Assembly: GCA_039621445.1 (NCBI GenBank)
Contig: CP154955.1
Span: forward strand, 186,001 to 250,000
DNA from: Euglena gracilis
Lineage: Eukaryota > Euglenida > Euglenophyceae > Euglenales
Length of the DNA: 64,000 nt
Reading direction: 5' to 3'
Shown here: positions 17,701 to 27,200 of the stretch, piece after piece
Position numbering within the stretch: the first letter of the stretch is position 1
How the letters are laid out: each line of letters begins with the position of its first letter
The notes under the pieces: model-generated
The model's input: the letters and a program-made list of their open reading frames with translations, nothing else
What the model was told of the DNA's origin: nothing
Databases searched by the model: none
Position numbers and translations under genes: made by a program

Positions 17701-19687
17701 ACCAAGTAGCTGGAACCACCTTTTTGGAACCCCCCCCGCCAAGTTATTTGGCCTTCCGCAGGAGGCAGGGACCCCGCAGGTTTATTTTGGGGGGGGTTCA
17801 CCGCGAAAGCTGACATGGGCCTGGAAAATGTTTGGTTTTGTGGACGCGCCAGAAGGGCCTGAAATGGGGCAAGATTGTTCAAAAATCCTTGATTTTTCTT
17901 AGAAAATGAATCCAAAAATGCTCATTTTTTAAATTTTTGAACATTTTTTTATGTGGAAGACACCACACATCAAAAAATGGGCAATATGCTCAAAAGTGAG
18001 GGAAAAAGGCATTTCTTGTTCATTTTCTGGCACTGTGTGCCGAAAAAAAAAATTGGAACCTCCCAACATCCAGGGGGGGGTCCAAACCCCCAACCTTACC
18101 CCCCCACCACCCACCTCAGCACCGAAGGGCTTCCCATCTATCCCTGGGGAGGGGGTCACAGGTTTGAACAGTCACCAAGTTGTTCCTGGTACAAGGGAGA
18201 AGGTCAGGGGAATGAATACTGAGCATCTCTGCCTCATCCACGACTTGACACAAAAAAAAACCAGGTGGGGTTGGGGGTGGTTTGCAACCGCGGAGACGTC
18301 CTTCCAATGGGTCAACCTTTTTACTCCTTCTGGCACCCGAGTGCAGATACTCCTGTCTCAAATCCAGAGTCACTGTCGTCACGCACGGCGGCACATCACG
18401 TCCGGACGAACATGGAAAAACATTGGGAATTTCTTAAGCATCCTCGGGGGGGGGTCCGGCCAGTCGGTTGAAAAAGGGGTGGTGGGTGGGAGAAAGGTGT
18501 TGAGTCCCGGGAGGGGAGGGGGTGCCTCTGGCTCCATTCCCTGGAACAGACCCAGTCAGAAACGGGCGGGGGCACGCAACCTGGCAAAACTGGAAGGCGG
18601 AGGCCAGCAGCACCAGGCACGGCAGCGTGAAGTGGTACTCGGCAGCAGGCTTTTCGCCTTAAAGCCCCAGGGGTCATCCCAACCCACCCACCTTTTTTCT
18701 TGGCTTAAGACCCCCGGGGGAGGGCCAAAAATTGGGGCATCCTGAAAACCACACCTGGTCACCGGCCCAGGACCCGGGGGGGGGGGGGACGCACGCACAC
18801 ACGCACGCACGCACGCACGGGGGGGGGGAGGGGCGACCCACCCACCCACCCACCATCCAACCACTTCCCCTCCTCGAGGAAGCGGGTCTTCCGATTTTTT
18901 TAAAAAAAAAAACAGAAAAGAAAAGAAGAAGAAAACCTGCTCGGCGGGCACCAGGTCAAAGTTGGGGATGGCGAGGGCCGGGAGGAGGGAGAAGGTGAGG
19001 AAGTCAGTGATGTTGTCCAGCTGTGAGCCTGGCCCAGAGAGGTGGGGGGAGGGTGGTTGAGGCCGCGAGGTGGAGGGGGCAGCGCTGGGCAATGGGAGGG
19101 GAACCCGGCAGCGCCATTCACAAACGCCACCTTGAAAGCAAGGCATTGGTGAGGAAATTTTCGATTTAAACCCATCGCGGTGCATTGCATGCGTGAAATG
19201 ATCCACTTTTAATTTAAAACCGAAAAGCCAGGTGCTAGCAGGCTGGGATTGTTTTCATTAAACAAATTATGATGAATAAGAAGTTAGCAGCTTAAAAAAT
19301 TACAGAAATAAACGGGTTTAGTATGTGAGTAACAATCCCATAATTGGCTCCTGTGTTTTGGCACTCAAAAAGAAAAGCAAGCGGACTGCAAATTAGGCAT
19401 CTATGCACAAATGTATCAGTGGAGGCGTAGAACTTTCTAAACATCAGTCTAATGAAACCATGAATAGAAACAAAATATTCCAAATGCAACAAAGAGAAAA
19501 GCATAGGTAGCAGGCAATCATTCCCCACCTTGCTCATTCAGTAATGCCACTGGGCAGCGTCGGACACACCATCAAATGTGGGGGCGTACTTCTTAACGTT
19601 CACCCACCGGGCCATCGTTCCGTCCGTGGCGTCGATGAACATTGCAAGCCAGTTCAGGTACACAAACAACACGGGGCCAGGGACTTT
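11515..19687 (-). CDS. Gene B: bacterial-type phosphatidylcholine synthase (Pcs)
   Basis: Exons found, 5' to 3': 19687-19570, 19028-18937, 18649-18581, 16346-16269, 13665-13443 and 11779-11515. The translation follows the bacterial Pcs family (CDP-diacylglycerol + choline to phosphatidylcholine; membrane enzyme): FIDATDGTMARWVNVKKYAP carries the CDP-alcohol phosphotransferase DG-x2-AR core. Next come LDNITDFLTF (family LDDIVDYLTF), LVLLASAFQFCQ (family LLASAYQFCQ), GPSYWN (GFPSYWN), FVYPSKTKLLRP (FVYPSRT-LRP) and LSLLYVAYYVVLP (C-terminal SL-YPVYYVVL). These family matches are from memory. Missing: the N-terminal first helix, and a short piece before the FIPVHF exon, where phase also fails. 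The 18650-18936 intron is transposon-made (see findings). Confidence 0.8.
13443..13665 (-). CDS. Gene B exon, C-terminal membrane part
   Basis: Acceptor CTAAAG, donor TCGAG|GTGTGT. Contains SFIPVHFVYPSKTKLLRPVT, VGLGAMWGLAICLPLLAP, then a Pro/Leu-rich stretch ending PHRCS. YPSKTKLLRP matches YPSRT-LRP of Pcs. Starts with two bases of a codon although the preceding exon ends in phase 0, so at least one small exon is missing between them. Confidence 0.75.
13804..14196. mobile_element. hAT-like MITE with perfect 8-bp target duplication
   Basis: CAGGGAATTTCTTAAA at one end and its exact inverted form at the other. Flanked by GCTGGGCT on both sides (8 of 8; 13796-13803 and 14197-14204). Interior GC-rich with G-runs. 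Lies in a gene B intron. Confidence 0.85.
16269..16346 (-). CDS. Gene B exon with the SYWN motif; 5' border unusual
   Basis: Reads AVDNPWGPSYWNIVFLYMYV, LEPSKQ with donor CAG|GTCAAA, matching the GFPSYWN-V-FYLYVL region of Pcs. No AG dinucleotide occurs between the TGA that closes this frame upstream and the motif, so no standard acceptor can be drawn. The 16346 end is therefore only where homology begins. Confidence 0.7.
16347..18580. other. Gene B intron sequence
   Basis: Contains the dispersed repeat 17810-18180, G-run elements and AT-rich parts. No exon resembling the missing Pcs pieces was found. Confidence 0.5.
17810..18180. repeat. Dispersed repeat, copy 2 of 2
   Basis: Partner of 860-1250, same order of short matching segments (GGGCCTGGAAAATG, TTTTTTTATGTGGAAGACACC, CTCCCAACATCCAGGGGGG and others). 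Confidence 0.6.
18581..18649 (-). CDS. Gene B exon
   Basis: Starts CCTG from the end of the inserted element, then reads PAAEYHFTLPCLVLLASAF, QFCQ. Donor CAG|GTTGCG. Phase 0 on both sides. The LLASAFQFCQ segment is a hallmark of the Pcs family. Confidence 0.85.
18646..18939. mobile_element. hAT-like element that forms an intron of gene B
   Basis: Plus-strand ends are CAGGCTTTTC and, inverted, CAGGTTTTC. Flanks are CTCGGCAG (18638-18645) and CTCGGCGG (18940-18947), 7 of 8 identical. In gene sense the element starts CAG|GTTTTC, giving the donor, and ends AAAAG|CCTG, giving the acceptor. The intron 18650-18936 therefore lies wholly inside it. Inside the polypyrimidine end is TTTTTTTAAAAAAATCGGAAGACC, related to the TTTTTTTAAGACC end of the MITE at 6696. 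Carries a (CACG)n tract and G-runs. Confidence 0.85.
18937..19028 (-). CDS. Gene B exon
   Basis: Acceptor GGGCCAG. Completes the split Gly codon and reads SQLDNITDFLTFSLLPALAI, PNFDLVPAEQ, matching the LDDIVDYLTF region of Pcs. The last codon (CAG) and the donor GTTTTC come from the inserted element 18646-18939. Confidence 0.85.
19570..19687 (-). CDS. Gene B exon with catalytic CDP-alcohol motif
   Basis: Acceptor GTGCAAG after GTGC-rich microsatellite. Reads KVPGPVLFVYLNWLAMF then IDATDGTMARWVNVKKYAP, TFDG. Asp and Gly of DG and the AR pair of the D-G-x2-A-R core are intact. Ends in phase 1 at GATG|GTGTGT. Confidence 0.85.
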
Positions 19688-19689
19688 CT

Positions 19690-19765
19690 TGCACGCACGC
19701 AGGCACGCACACACACAGTGCCACACACACACAAACCCATCCATGCACCCCCCATACACCCACAT

Positions 19766-19800
<35 letters not shown>
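19690..19800. repeat. CACG/CA-rich microsatellite
   Basis: Abuts the acceptor of the catalytic Pcs exon. Confidence 0.85.
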
Positions 19801-19801
<1 letters not shown>

Positions 19802-20083
19802 TCACTTAGTGACCCCCCCCCCGGGCCCTGATTCCCGGGCCCAAATCCATCCACCACATTTTTCAAAAACCCAGTCACAACCCCTTGGGGGGGGGGGGCG
19901 ACCACCCACCCACCCACCCACCCACCCAAAATTTAGCCAAAGTCGGCCGAAAACGCTGGAAAAAAAACCGGCCTGGTCTTCGGGCCAAAGACTGACCCAT
20001 GGCGCACCCCACCCCCCCAGGGGGGGGGGGGGGTCCAGAAGCCCCAACCCACCCACGAACTCTCAAAAGCCCCAAAAATCTAT

Positions 20084-20156
<73 letters not shown>

Positions 20157-21034
20157 AAAAAAGAGAAAGCTTGATGTGATGCCAGGAAAAAAAAAAAAAA
20201 ATGAAAAGAAAAAAAAAAAAAAGATTCACAAAGAAGATAGACAGATGCCGACGATGTGATGCGAACCGTGAAAGTCTCACATCGCGCACAGTCCCCCCTG
20301 GTCAAGGAGTGTAAGTGGCATCCACCCCACCCCCCCCCCCCCCCCCCGCCCACCCCCCCTCCCACCCCCATTGAGGCGGGAGGTCACATGGGCGTTGGAC
20401 CAGTACGAGCCAGTGCATGTGTGCCAAGGAGGTGCCTGATTCTTCTCGTGAACTTTGACTCTGAACCTGAATATTGACCAACGCCAGGGGTGGCCCCAGT
20501 GGCTCACAAAGAAAAGAAAGTGCTGAATGGGATCCTTGTCCACCCCACCTTCAGCAGTAGAATTTGATGGCACACGCCGGAGGCAGGGCCCCCACTACGC
20601 AATGCCTTTTGGCCTGACACAGTGATGTTGACCGTTCAACTAAAACTTTAAATAAAGCGAACTAAAAATTTCGTGCATCCAAGCTCTCACATGCACACAC
20701 GCGCGGACGAGCGCGCACACCAAACGCAACCCTCCCCCCTGGTCAATGGCGGCCCGGCCGAAGGTGTGAAATGGACCATCCACCCATGATGCGCCACTTC
20801 ACCGGAGCCCGGGCCGCCCGGACAGCCGATCGGAGCACCTTGAGGCAGGCGGGACGAGACAGCCCTGTGGCGTGGCCTGCCACCCCCCCCCCCCCCCAAT
20901 CGGGAGGTCACCGGTTTGGTGATTGGGGGGACCATACCGACCACGTCATGGTGGTGCCAATACCCCCCAAAACCCAGGGGTGGCCGGGGGGTCCCGTTCG
21001 GCCTGCGTGAGGCTGAGCCGGGCCTTCGCGTGCC
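19801..21034. other. Upstream of gene B exons; repeats
   Basis: G-run elements, (CA)n at 20080-20152, A-rich runs, and a GC-rich stretch 20750-20890 where a minus frame (GLSRPACLKVLRSAVRAARAP, donor GTGAAG) could be a 5' exon. Not secure. Confidence 0.4.
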
Positions 21035-21148
21035 ATGTGACGCCTGCGGAGGGGCGGGCAGGGGCACCCCCGTAACAAACATTGCTTTCTGACCCCGTCC
21101 CTGGCCTCTTTCAAACAAAGCTGCCAGTTCCCTTTGCAACGTCATCAT
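21035..21148 (-). CDS. Possible 5' coding exon upstream of gene B
   Basis: Tandem ATGs at 21148 open MMTLQRELAALFERGQGRGQ and KAMFVTGVPLPAPP, a helical, charged N-terminus. A donor could be GTCAGA or downstream. It lies 1.4 kb before the first recognised Pcs exon, but the missing first Pcs helix was not found between them, so linkage is unproven. Confidence 0.3.
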
Positions 21149-21793
21149 TCTTTCATTGGGAAGGCCTCACCTGAAAATTCAGCCTGCTTTGGCCACAGGG
21201 GAAATCACAAAAGCAAACCACAAGGTTTGCCAAAACAAACGACAACGCGCCCCGCGTGGTCGCATTCCAACATACAAATTGAGCAAAAAATTGGCACACG
21301 TGGAGCAGGGTTTCTTTGGCAAAAACACGTGAACACAACGATTGGGAGGAATGACAGCCTCACAATGGAGTCACACATACACGGCACACACACCACGACC
21401 ACCACCTGATTTTGACCCTTTTGGAAAACATTCTTTTATGTTGTCCTTCCGGAAGCTGTCCAGTGAGCGGCCATAGCAAGCCGCGTTTTGTCGAAAATGC
21501 AGACACGTTTAAGTCTTGTGGCAATGGCTGGTCCAATTGGCTGCACAGGTGTTCAAGAGGCGTGGACGATCCCCACCTGGGACCGATGCGGAATAACGTG
21601 AGGAATGAAGTGGCAGGCCGGCCAAATCTTGGCAGGCTGGTGTGCGTGTGGTCTGCACTACACAAAGCAGCACCATTCCCCCTATGTCCAATTTTTGCTA
21701 ACCTCCAAAGTACAAATCCTTGTCTAATGACCCCCCAACATGAGCAACGGGGGGGGGGGGGAGTGATTGTTCATCATCGGTCGTTAATGGAAC

Positions 21794-22082
21794 CAGGCTT
21801 ATTTTTACCAACCTTGGGGGGGCGGGACAGGGGTTGTCTTGTGCTATGGGGTGCCAGCCAATAACAGTCAAACCCCCAGGGGTGGTTCGGATCCCAGTAC
21901 CTGCCGACCCAGGCGAATTTCCCTTGAGAAAAAAGGCCATTTTTCAGGCCCTGACGCCTTCGGCACCGGGGGCATGCCAGAGAGCACTGCTCACCCCAAA
22001 ACCCGACCCCCCCCCCCAGAGGGGAGGTACCCCCTGCCTCTCCATAGCACCCACGGGCGCGACTTTTCTTAAAAGAAGCCTG
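21794..22082. mobile_element. hAT-like MITE (CAGG family)
   Basis: Starts CAGGCTTATTTTTACC; ends inverted as CAGGCTTCTTTTAAGAAAAG. Flanks AATGGAAC/AGTGGAAC (7 of 8). Interior has a GACGCC-TTC-GGCACC imperfect hairpin and G/C-runs. Confidence 0.8.
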
Positions 22083-23370
22083 AGTGGAACACTAACAGCC
22101 AGTTTTTGCTGAGCAGGGGTCCCTTGGGTGGGGGGCACAAAACGGACACCCAAAGAACGCGATACAAAAAAAGTATAAAAGAATCGTGAATATCAGCACA
22201 TTCCATGTAAATTCCGTCGGGATCTCCCCCAAATTGACACTTTTTTGCTGGAGAGGACTTCTGGACTCGAGAAAAATATTATTTTTCAAAAATTCGTTTT
22301 ATTTTATCTATCTATTTTTTCATTATGAAACCATATATTGATGAACTTTGATTAGATTTTGGGAATCATCAACATTCTATAAAATTTGCAATTTGCTGGC
22401 TAACAAATTCAAGAAACTACAAAAAAAATTACAAAAACTTTGGTATCAGGGAAAAATTGGAAATCCAAAATGTGGAACTTTTCCAAGTCAATAAATTCCC
22501 ATCAAAAGGAAATTGGGAAATCACCTTGGAAAAATCAAAAATGAAAAAAACCAAATGTTGCCAAAATCGAAAAAAACACAAAAGTGGTTGTGTCCTGCAA
22601 AGAGGTGTCCTCCCCCCCCCCGTCAAGGGGGACCCAGGTCGGCAAAAATTGGCCACAGGTGGGGAGGAAGCCATCTCAGGCTGGTTTTGGCCCGTTTTGT
22701 TGATTTCATCACTTTTGGCCACTTTGGCCACTTTTTTGACCACTTTGGCCACTTTGGCCATTGTGGGCCACTTTGTCAATTTTCGGTAAACGTATTGGCC
22801 ACGTTTGGCTGTTGGCGCAACCTTGTGCCAAACTAAGCCGTGATGAGGTTCAGGCTCATTTGAGTGGTAGATAGTTTTAACTGTGGGCCAGGAAATGATC
22901 GATTCAGGAGAGTAAAGGTCCGAGTCAGTATGGGCGAAAGCCAGAGGTTATACAAACGTGTGGCAGATGGATTGCCACGCACACCAGGAAGGCAGCCTGC
23001 AACAAATAAACACTGCACTGCACTGCAAATTACAGTGCAGGGGCAAGCCAAACGATTATCACTGTTATCACAAACCATTAACAAATATAATTGGACGCCG
23101 AACGATGCACAGCCGATGCACAGCCGATAAATTCATGCAGCCGGACGCGCTGCAGTTATTGGAACGTGTGAGGATAATTGAAACCCTGTACCTCTGGACT
23201 GGTCAAGACAAAAGAAGCAAGGAGAAGGGGGATAAAAAAACTATACTGCAAGAAATATGCTGTCAATGAAAAATATGTTGCAAATTTTCGGAGAGTCTCC
23301 ATATATCTAACAAAAAAAAACAAAGCAAACAGCAAATAAAAAGTTACAGTGTGTTCTTTGTTCGCATATT
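22083..23370. other. AT-richer sequence with TTTGGCCAC repeats
   Basis: At 22690-22790 a degenerate tandem array of CACTTTGGCCACTTT; elsewhere simple AT-rich sequence. A duplicated CGATGCACAGC lies near 23100. No exon supported. Confidence 0.5.
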
Positions 23371-23937
23371 TTATTTCGAAAAAAGAAGCATGCAATCCCT
23401 TCCAAATTGCAAGCCATCATAGATTGATGCCAAAGCCGGTATATTGTCTCCAATTCTGGCGACCTGACTCATGAAAATTCTGCTTTGTCGCCTGCTAAAC
23501 GGGTGGAAGAGAAGGTTGATGAAACAGAATTGATTACCTGAATGCCATTCAACCACCCCACACTCCTGCATAAGCCATTCACGCAAACTAACAGACAAGA
23601 ACTGCAGCGAATGGGATTCCTCTATTCCAGCAATGCAATGTCTCCTTTGAGCAAAGACGGTGGACATGGGCACGAAATTCCGAAGCAGAAATGCTAACCC
23701 TTTGTGCAGATATTGCAAAGATGTTACAATTCGACCATAAAACTGCCATTCGGAGACATAATAAAAAGCTGTTACCACAGTCATGAGAGAATATGGGCCC
23801 CCTACGTCGGATCGTTCCTGGGTGTTGGAGGTTGGACCGTCCATTAGCCAATTAGGGGGGGTCAGGCTTATTAGCCAAATGAACAGCGAAAAAAAATTAT
23901 AGCGCGAGAGCCCTCGGAAAAAGAATACGTTTGACAA
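23371..23937 (-). CDS. 188-codon ORF, unknown
   Basis: An uninterrupted ATG-to-stop frame of 188 codons in sequence of moderate GC, where chance frames of this length are rare. Reads from a hydrophobic N-terminus (FFSLFIWLISL) through MTVVTAFYYVSEWQFYGRIV, TSLQYLHKGLAFLLRNFVP, EESHSLQFLSVSLREWLMQE to DGLQFGRDCMLLFSK. Composition is balanced and protein-like, with AT-richer codon use than genes A-C but like the mTERF gene at 51.5-55.7 kb. No family recognised. It lies just 3' of gene C, on the same strand; it could be a separate single-exon gene or a retrocopy. Confidence 0.45.
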   Translation of the reverse strand: MSNVFFFRGLSRYNFFSLFIWLISLTPPNWLMDGPTSNTQERSDVGGPYSLMTVVTAFYYVSEWQFYGRIVTSLQYLHKGLAFLLRNFVPMSTVFAQRRHCIAGIEESHSLQFLSVSLREWLMQECGVVEWHSGNQFCFINLLFHPFSRRQSRIFMSQVARIGDNIPALASIYDGLQFGRDCMLLFSK

Positions 23938-23944
23938 TACAGAA

Positions 23945-23990
23945 GGCGAGTAGCTCAGTGGTAGAGCGCAGGGCTAACAACCCGATGGAC
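23945..23990 (+). tRNA. tRNA-like 5' half (pseudo-tRNA)
   Basis: GGCGAGTAGCTCAGTGGTAG has an acceptor strand and a complete D-arm (GCTC/GAGC). The following AGGGCTAACAACCC resembles an anticodon arm with U33 and AAC. No TTCGA T-arm or 3' acceptor strand follows within 100 bases, so it is a truncated tRNA or tRNA-derived sequence. Confidence 0.4.
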
Positions 23991-24020
23991 AAACTGACAA
24001 GGCGGAAGAGCCCAACACCC

Positions 24021-24266
24021 TCAGATGCACTGAGCCCCAAGCCTCAATTGCGCAATGTCCGCGAAAGGCTTCCACGCATTTCCGATGTACGACACTAAAA
24101 CAATGCTGATGCGTACCCCTTCCCCCACCCCCCCCATCCGACTCTCCCTGCTGACTTCGGGTGCTGCAGCCGCAGGCCCAGACGGCGGAGTGCCGCCCAA
24201 CGCCAGACCCACCTCCTGCAGCGCCACCACAAGCTTCTGCACCGTGTAGATTTCTCGGTGATGCAC
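24021..24266 (-). CDS. Gene C terminal exon
   Basis: Acceptor GGGCGGAG, phase 0. Reads HHREIYTVQKLVVALQEVGL, ALGGTPPSGPAAAAPEVSRE, VRISIVLVSYIGNAWKPFAD, IAQLRLGAQCI and TGA at 24021-24023. Confidence 0.6.
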   Translation of the reverse strand: MHHREIYTVQKLVVALQEVGLALGGTPPSGPAAAAPEVSRESRMGGVGEGVRISIVLVSYIGNAWKPFADIAQLRLGAQCI

Positions 24267-27200
24267 CTCCGCCCGCAATGGCAGGCGGTGCCTCACGGGC
24301 ACACAGGGCAGTGGACAAACACAGGCGAAAATAGCTGGACAAAGCAGTGGGTGCCTCGGAGGCAAATTCCCAATGCAATAATCTCGCAGGTTTGGCTGAA
24401 ACCTTTTTCCAGTATTTGTAGTATTCCAGGTTGTTCCAGTTTTCCTTCTCCTTATTCCGGAGTATTCCGCTTCTCCTATCCCAGTTATCCCCTTCCGCTG
24501 ACTCCGGGTTACTCCGGTTGATTTCGGGAACCCTTCTCCGTCTTTGTTATTCAGGTTTATTCAGGTTCATTCCGGCTTATTCTGGTTATCCTGCTCCGGT
24601 TTATGCCTGTTTTCCTATTCCGGCTCTCCCATTCCGGTTTCCGGTTTATTCGGGGTTACTGCGGCTTCTTCCGGTTTATTCAACGTTTTTCTGGTTTTCC
24701 TATTCTGGTTTGTTCCGATTGTCCTATTCCAGCATATTTTTGGTTTATTCCGGGGTCCTATTGCGGTTTATCCCCCCCCCCCCGCTTTGGAGTCTGCCCA
24801 TGCCCAAAAATACCTGCTATTCATAGATGGGATATTTCTCGCAAAAAAAAAACTGTGCACAATGCTTTGATTTTGCAGATTCCCAGAACTGAAAAAAATG
24901 AGGCCCAACCGCAGACCCAGCATCCACAGATGGTAGTAATCGTCAGTTTGTCAGCGTCCGTTGCTTGCTGCGCCAAAGGGATACAGGCACCGCCTGGCCA
25001 CCGGGTTGTTGTTCCAATTTGCGCGCATCTCCAGGGTTGCAGACGGTTGGGGAACCCTTGGAGAGAGTGGTGGATTGCGATGTTGGGATAAACCAACACA
25101 CAATTTCTTAGGACCTCTTGGGGGGGACACCTTTGGGTGTCACTTTAGGTTGGAAAAATTTTGGCACTTTGCAACAAAGGATCTGTACCTCTGCTGAGTG
25201 GGGGTACATCTGCACCGACTTAAAAGGTTCCAGACAACCCACCGCCCCCCCCAAATGACCAATATTTTTGTGGACGTAGCTGGCAATGCCAAACGACAAC
25301 CCTCCCTTTGTCCAACGACTGACAAAATCTGTTGTCAGGGGTTGGGGGTGGGGCAGTGGTCTCCTCTCAAACTTCTCAAGGGGGCAGGGGCTTTCTTAAG
25401 AAGCCGGGGGGGGGGACTGGAAAAAGGTGCTGGTAGGACCCGGGAGGCATAAGAAAAAAAGCCCAAAAAATTAAAATACAGTTGGATTGGCCATCCTCAG
25501 CCAAAAATTAGGGGGAAAAATGCAAAAAAAGCTATTTTTTGGCCATTTTTGACACCCCCTTTTTTAAAAAATTGGCGGTTTGCACCAATTTGCACCAAAA
25601 TTTTTTTCTTTGGTCCAGCCCAGCTTCGCTGGGCCGGCCCGAAATTTATTTCATGGGACCCCAGGGAGGGGGGTCCGCAACGCGGCTAAGAGGTGGAAAA
25701 AAGGGGTTTAGGGGTCCGTAAGAAAACCCCTGTACCCACTGACCTAAAAATGTTTATTTCTTCTTTCCTGCTTTTATTTCTCCTTGCATTTTTCGTTCAA
25801 AATGCAAAATCTTTTAAACTTTCATACCTCCCCCCCCCAAGCCCAATGAACACTAAGGTGACATTCTAGACGGTCCGAACAGGGGGTGTTCATTGGGCAT
25901 GGGGGTACAATTTCTGTGTAGATAAAGATTATGGTGACAATCTAAACGGTCCGAACACCCCTTGTTCATTGGGCAAGGGCGTTCATTGGGCATGGGGGGG
26001 GGGAGGTAGCCATTTTTGATACTCTTTCCCAAAAATTTTCGGCACTTTAGGCCGAAAATTCTTCAGTCCAGTCCAGCTGAGCCCAACAATTTTTAAAGCG
26101 ACCCCCCCCCCCCCCGGGGTCCAAAGCCCGCCTGGAAGCTGATGGCTGAGAAAAGGGGGCTGGCTGACTTGACTGGCTGGCTGGATGAACCCCACCCAGT
26201 GGTTGGGTTCCACTCCGGGTTTCGGGTTTTTGGGGACATTCGGATGCCTTCGGCAAATATGGAGTATGGCCACGTGTCCATGGACTTTCGTTTATGTGCC
26301 CCCCCCCCCCCGGTGCCAGATCAGGGTGCCTTGCGCAGGCCACCCTAAAACCCCGGGCCTTGCACTTCAGCCTGTTCATGGATGAGCACAAAAAAATGGC
26401 ACATAACCACTGCAGAAGGTTGTTTCCCGCTTGAAACCCTGGTCAATCCAAACTGTGGAAGCAATTTTTGAACACGCTTCGCGGCATCCCGGTCATCGCA
26501 AGTGATGAAATCGATGTCGTCGCCACCGTTGTTGTGCACGGACGCACGGGAGTACTTGTGTGTCACCGATACCACATCAGATTGGCCCCAGGCATCCCCA
26601 AACCTCGCCCCCTCCAACTCGTCACATTAAAAAAGGTCAAATCCAGAAGGCCTGAGAAAATCCTGTGCTCACGGGATCACAGCACACAGGATCAAAGCAC
26701 CCTTCTAAAAACCCTGGAGGCTAAACACTAGATCTAATTTGCTCGGTCAGTTGTTCCTGGGGGAGGGATGATAAAGAGTACATAATTTTAAAAAAAAGTC
26801 GTCAGACTTTACAAAATAACTTGTAAATTCTTCTGTCGCAAGGTTTCTGGTGAAATTCGTCAATGACGATTTCCATCCTGCTTGGTGGGAACTGCTGTGA
26901 TCGAAACAAACAAAATCCCTCCAATTTTAAATGAACTCAGACCGTTGCCATCAGTTTCCTGTGCCAAAATGAAAACCACCTATTTTTAAATGCCCAGCAG
27001 ACTGGTGCTTATTCAGAGGTGATTCAAACTTAGAACCAAAACCGATCCCACCAGCAGGCTCCAGCTTTCGCGACTTTTTTTTTGAAAAATGCAAACCTGC
27101 AAACAGATCAAATACAGTGCAATTTCTTATGCAAACAGATCAAATCCAGGGGAAGCTGCATTCAAAAAAAATTCCATTTGGGAGGAGGAAATGTCGCAAG

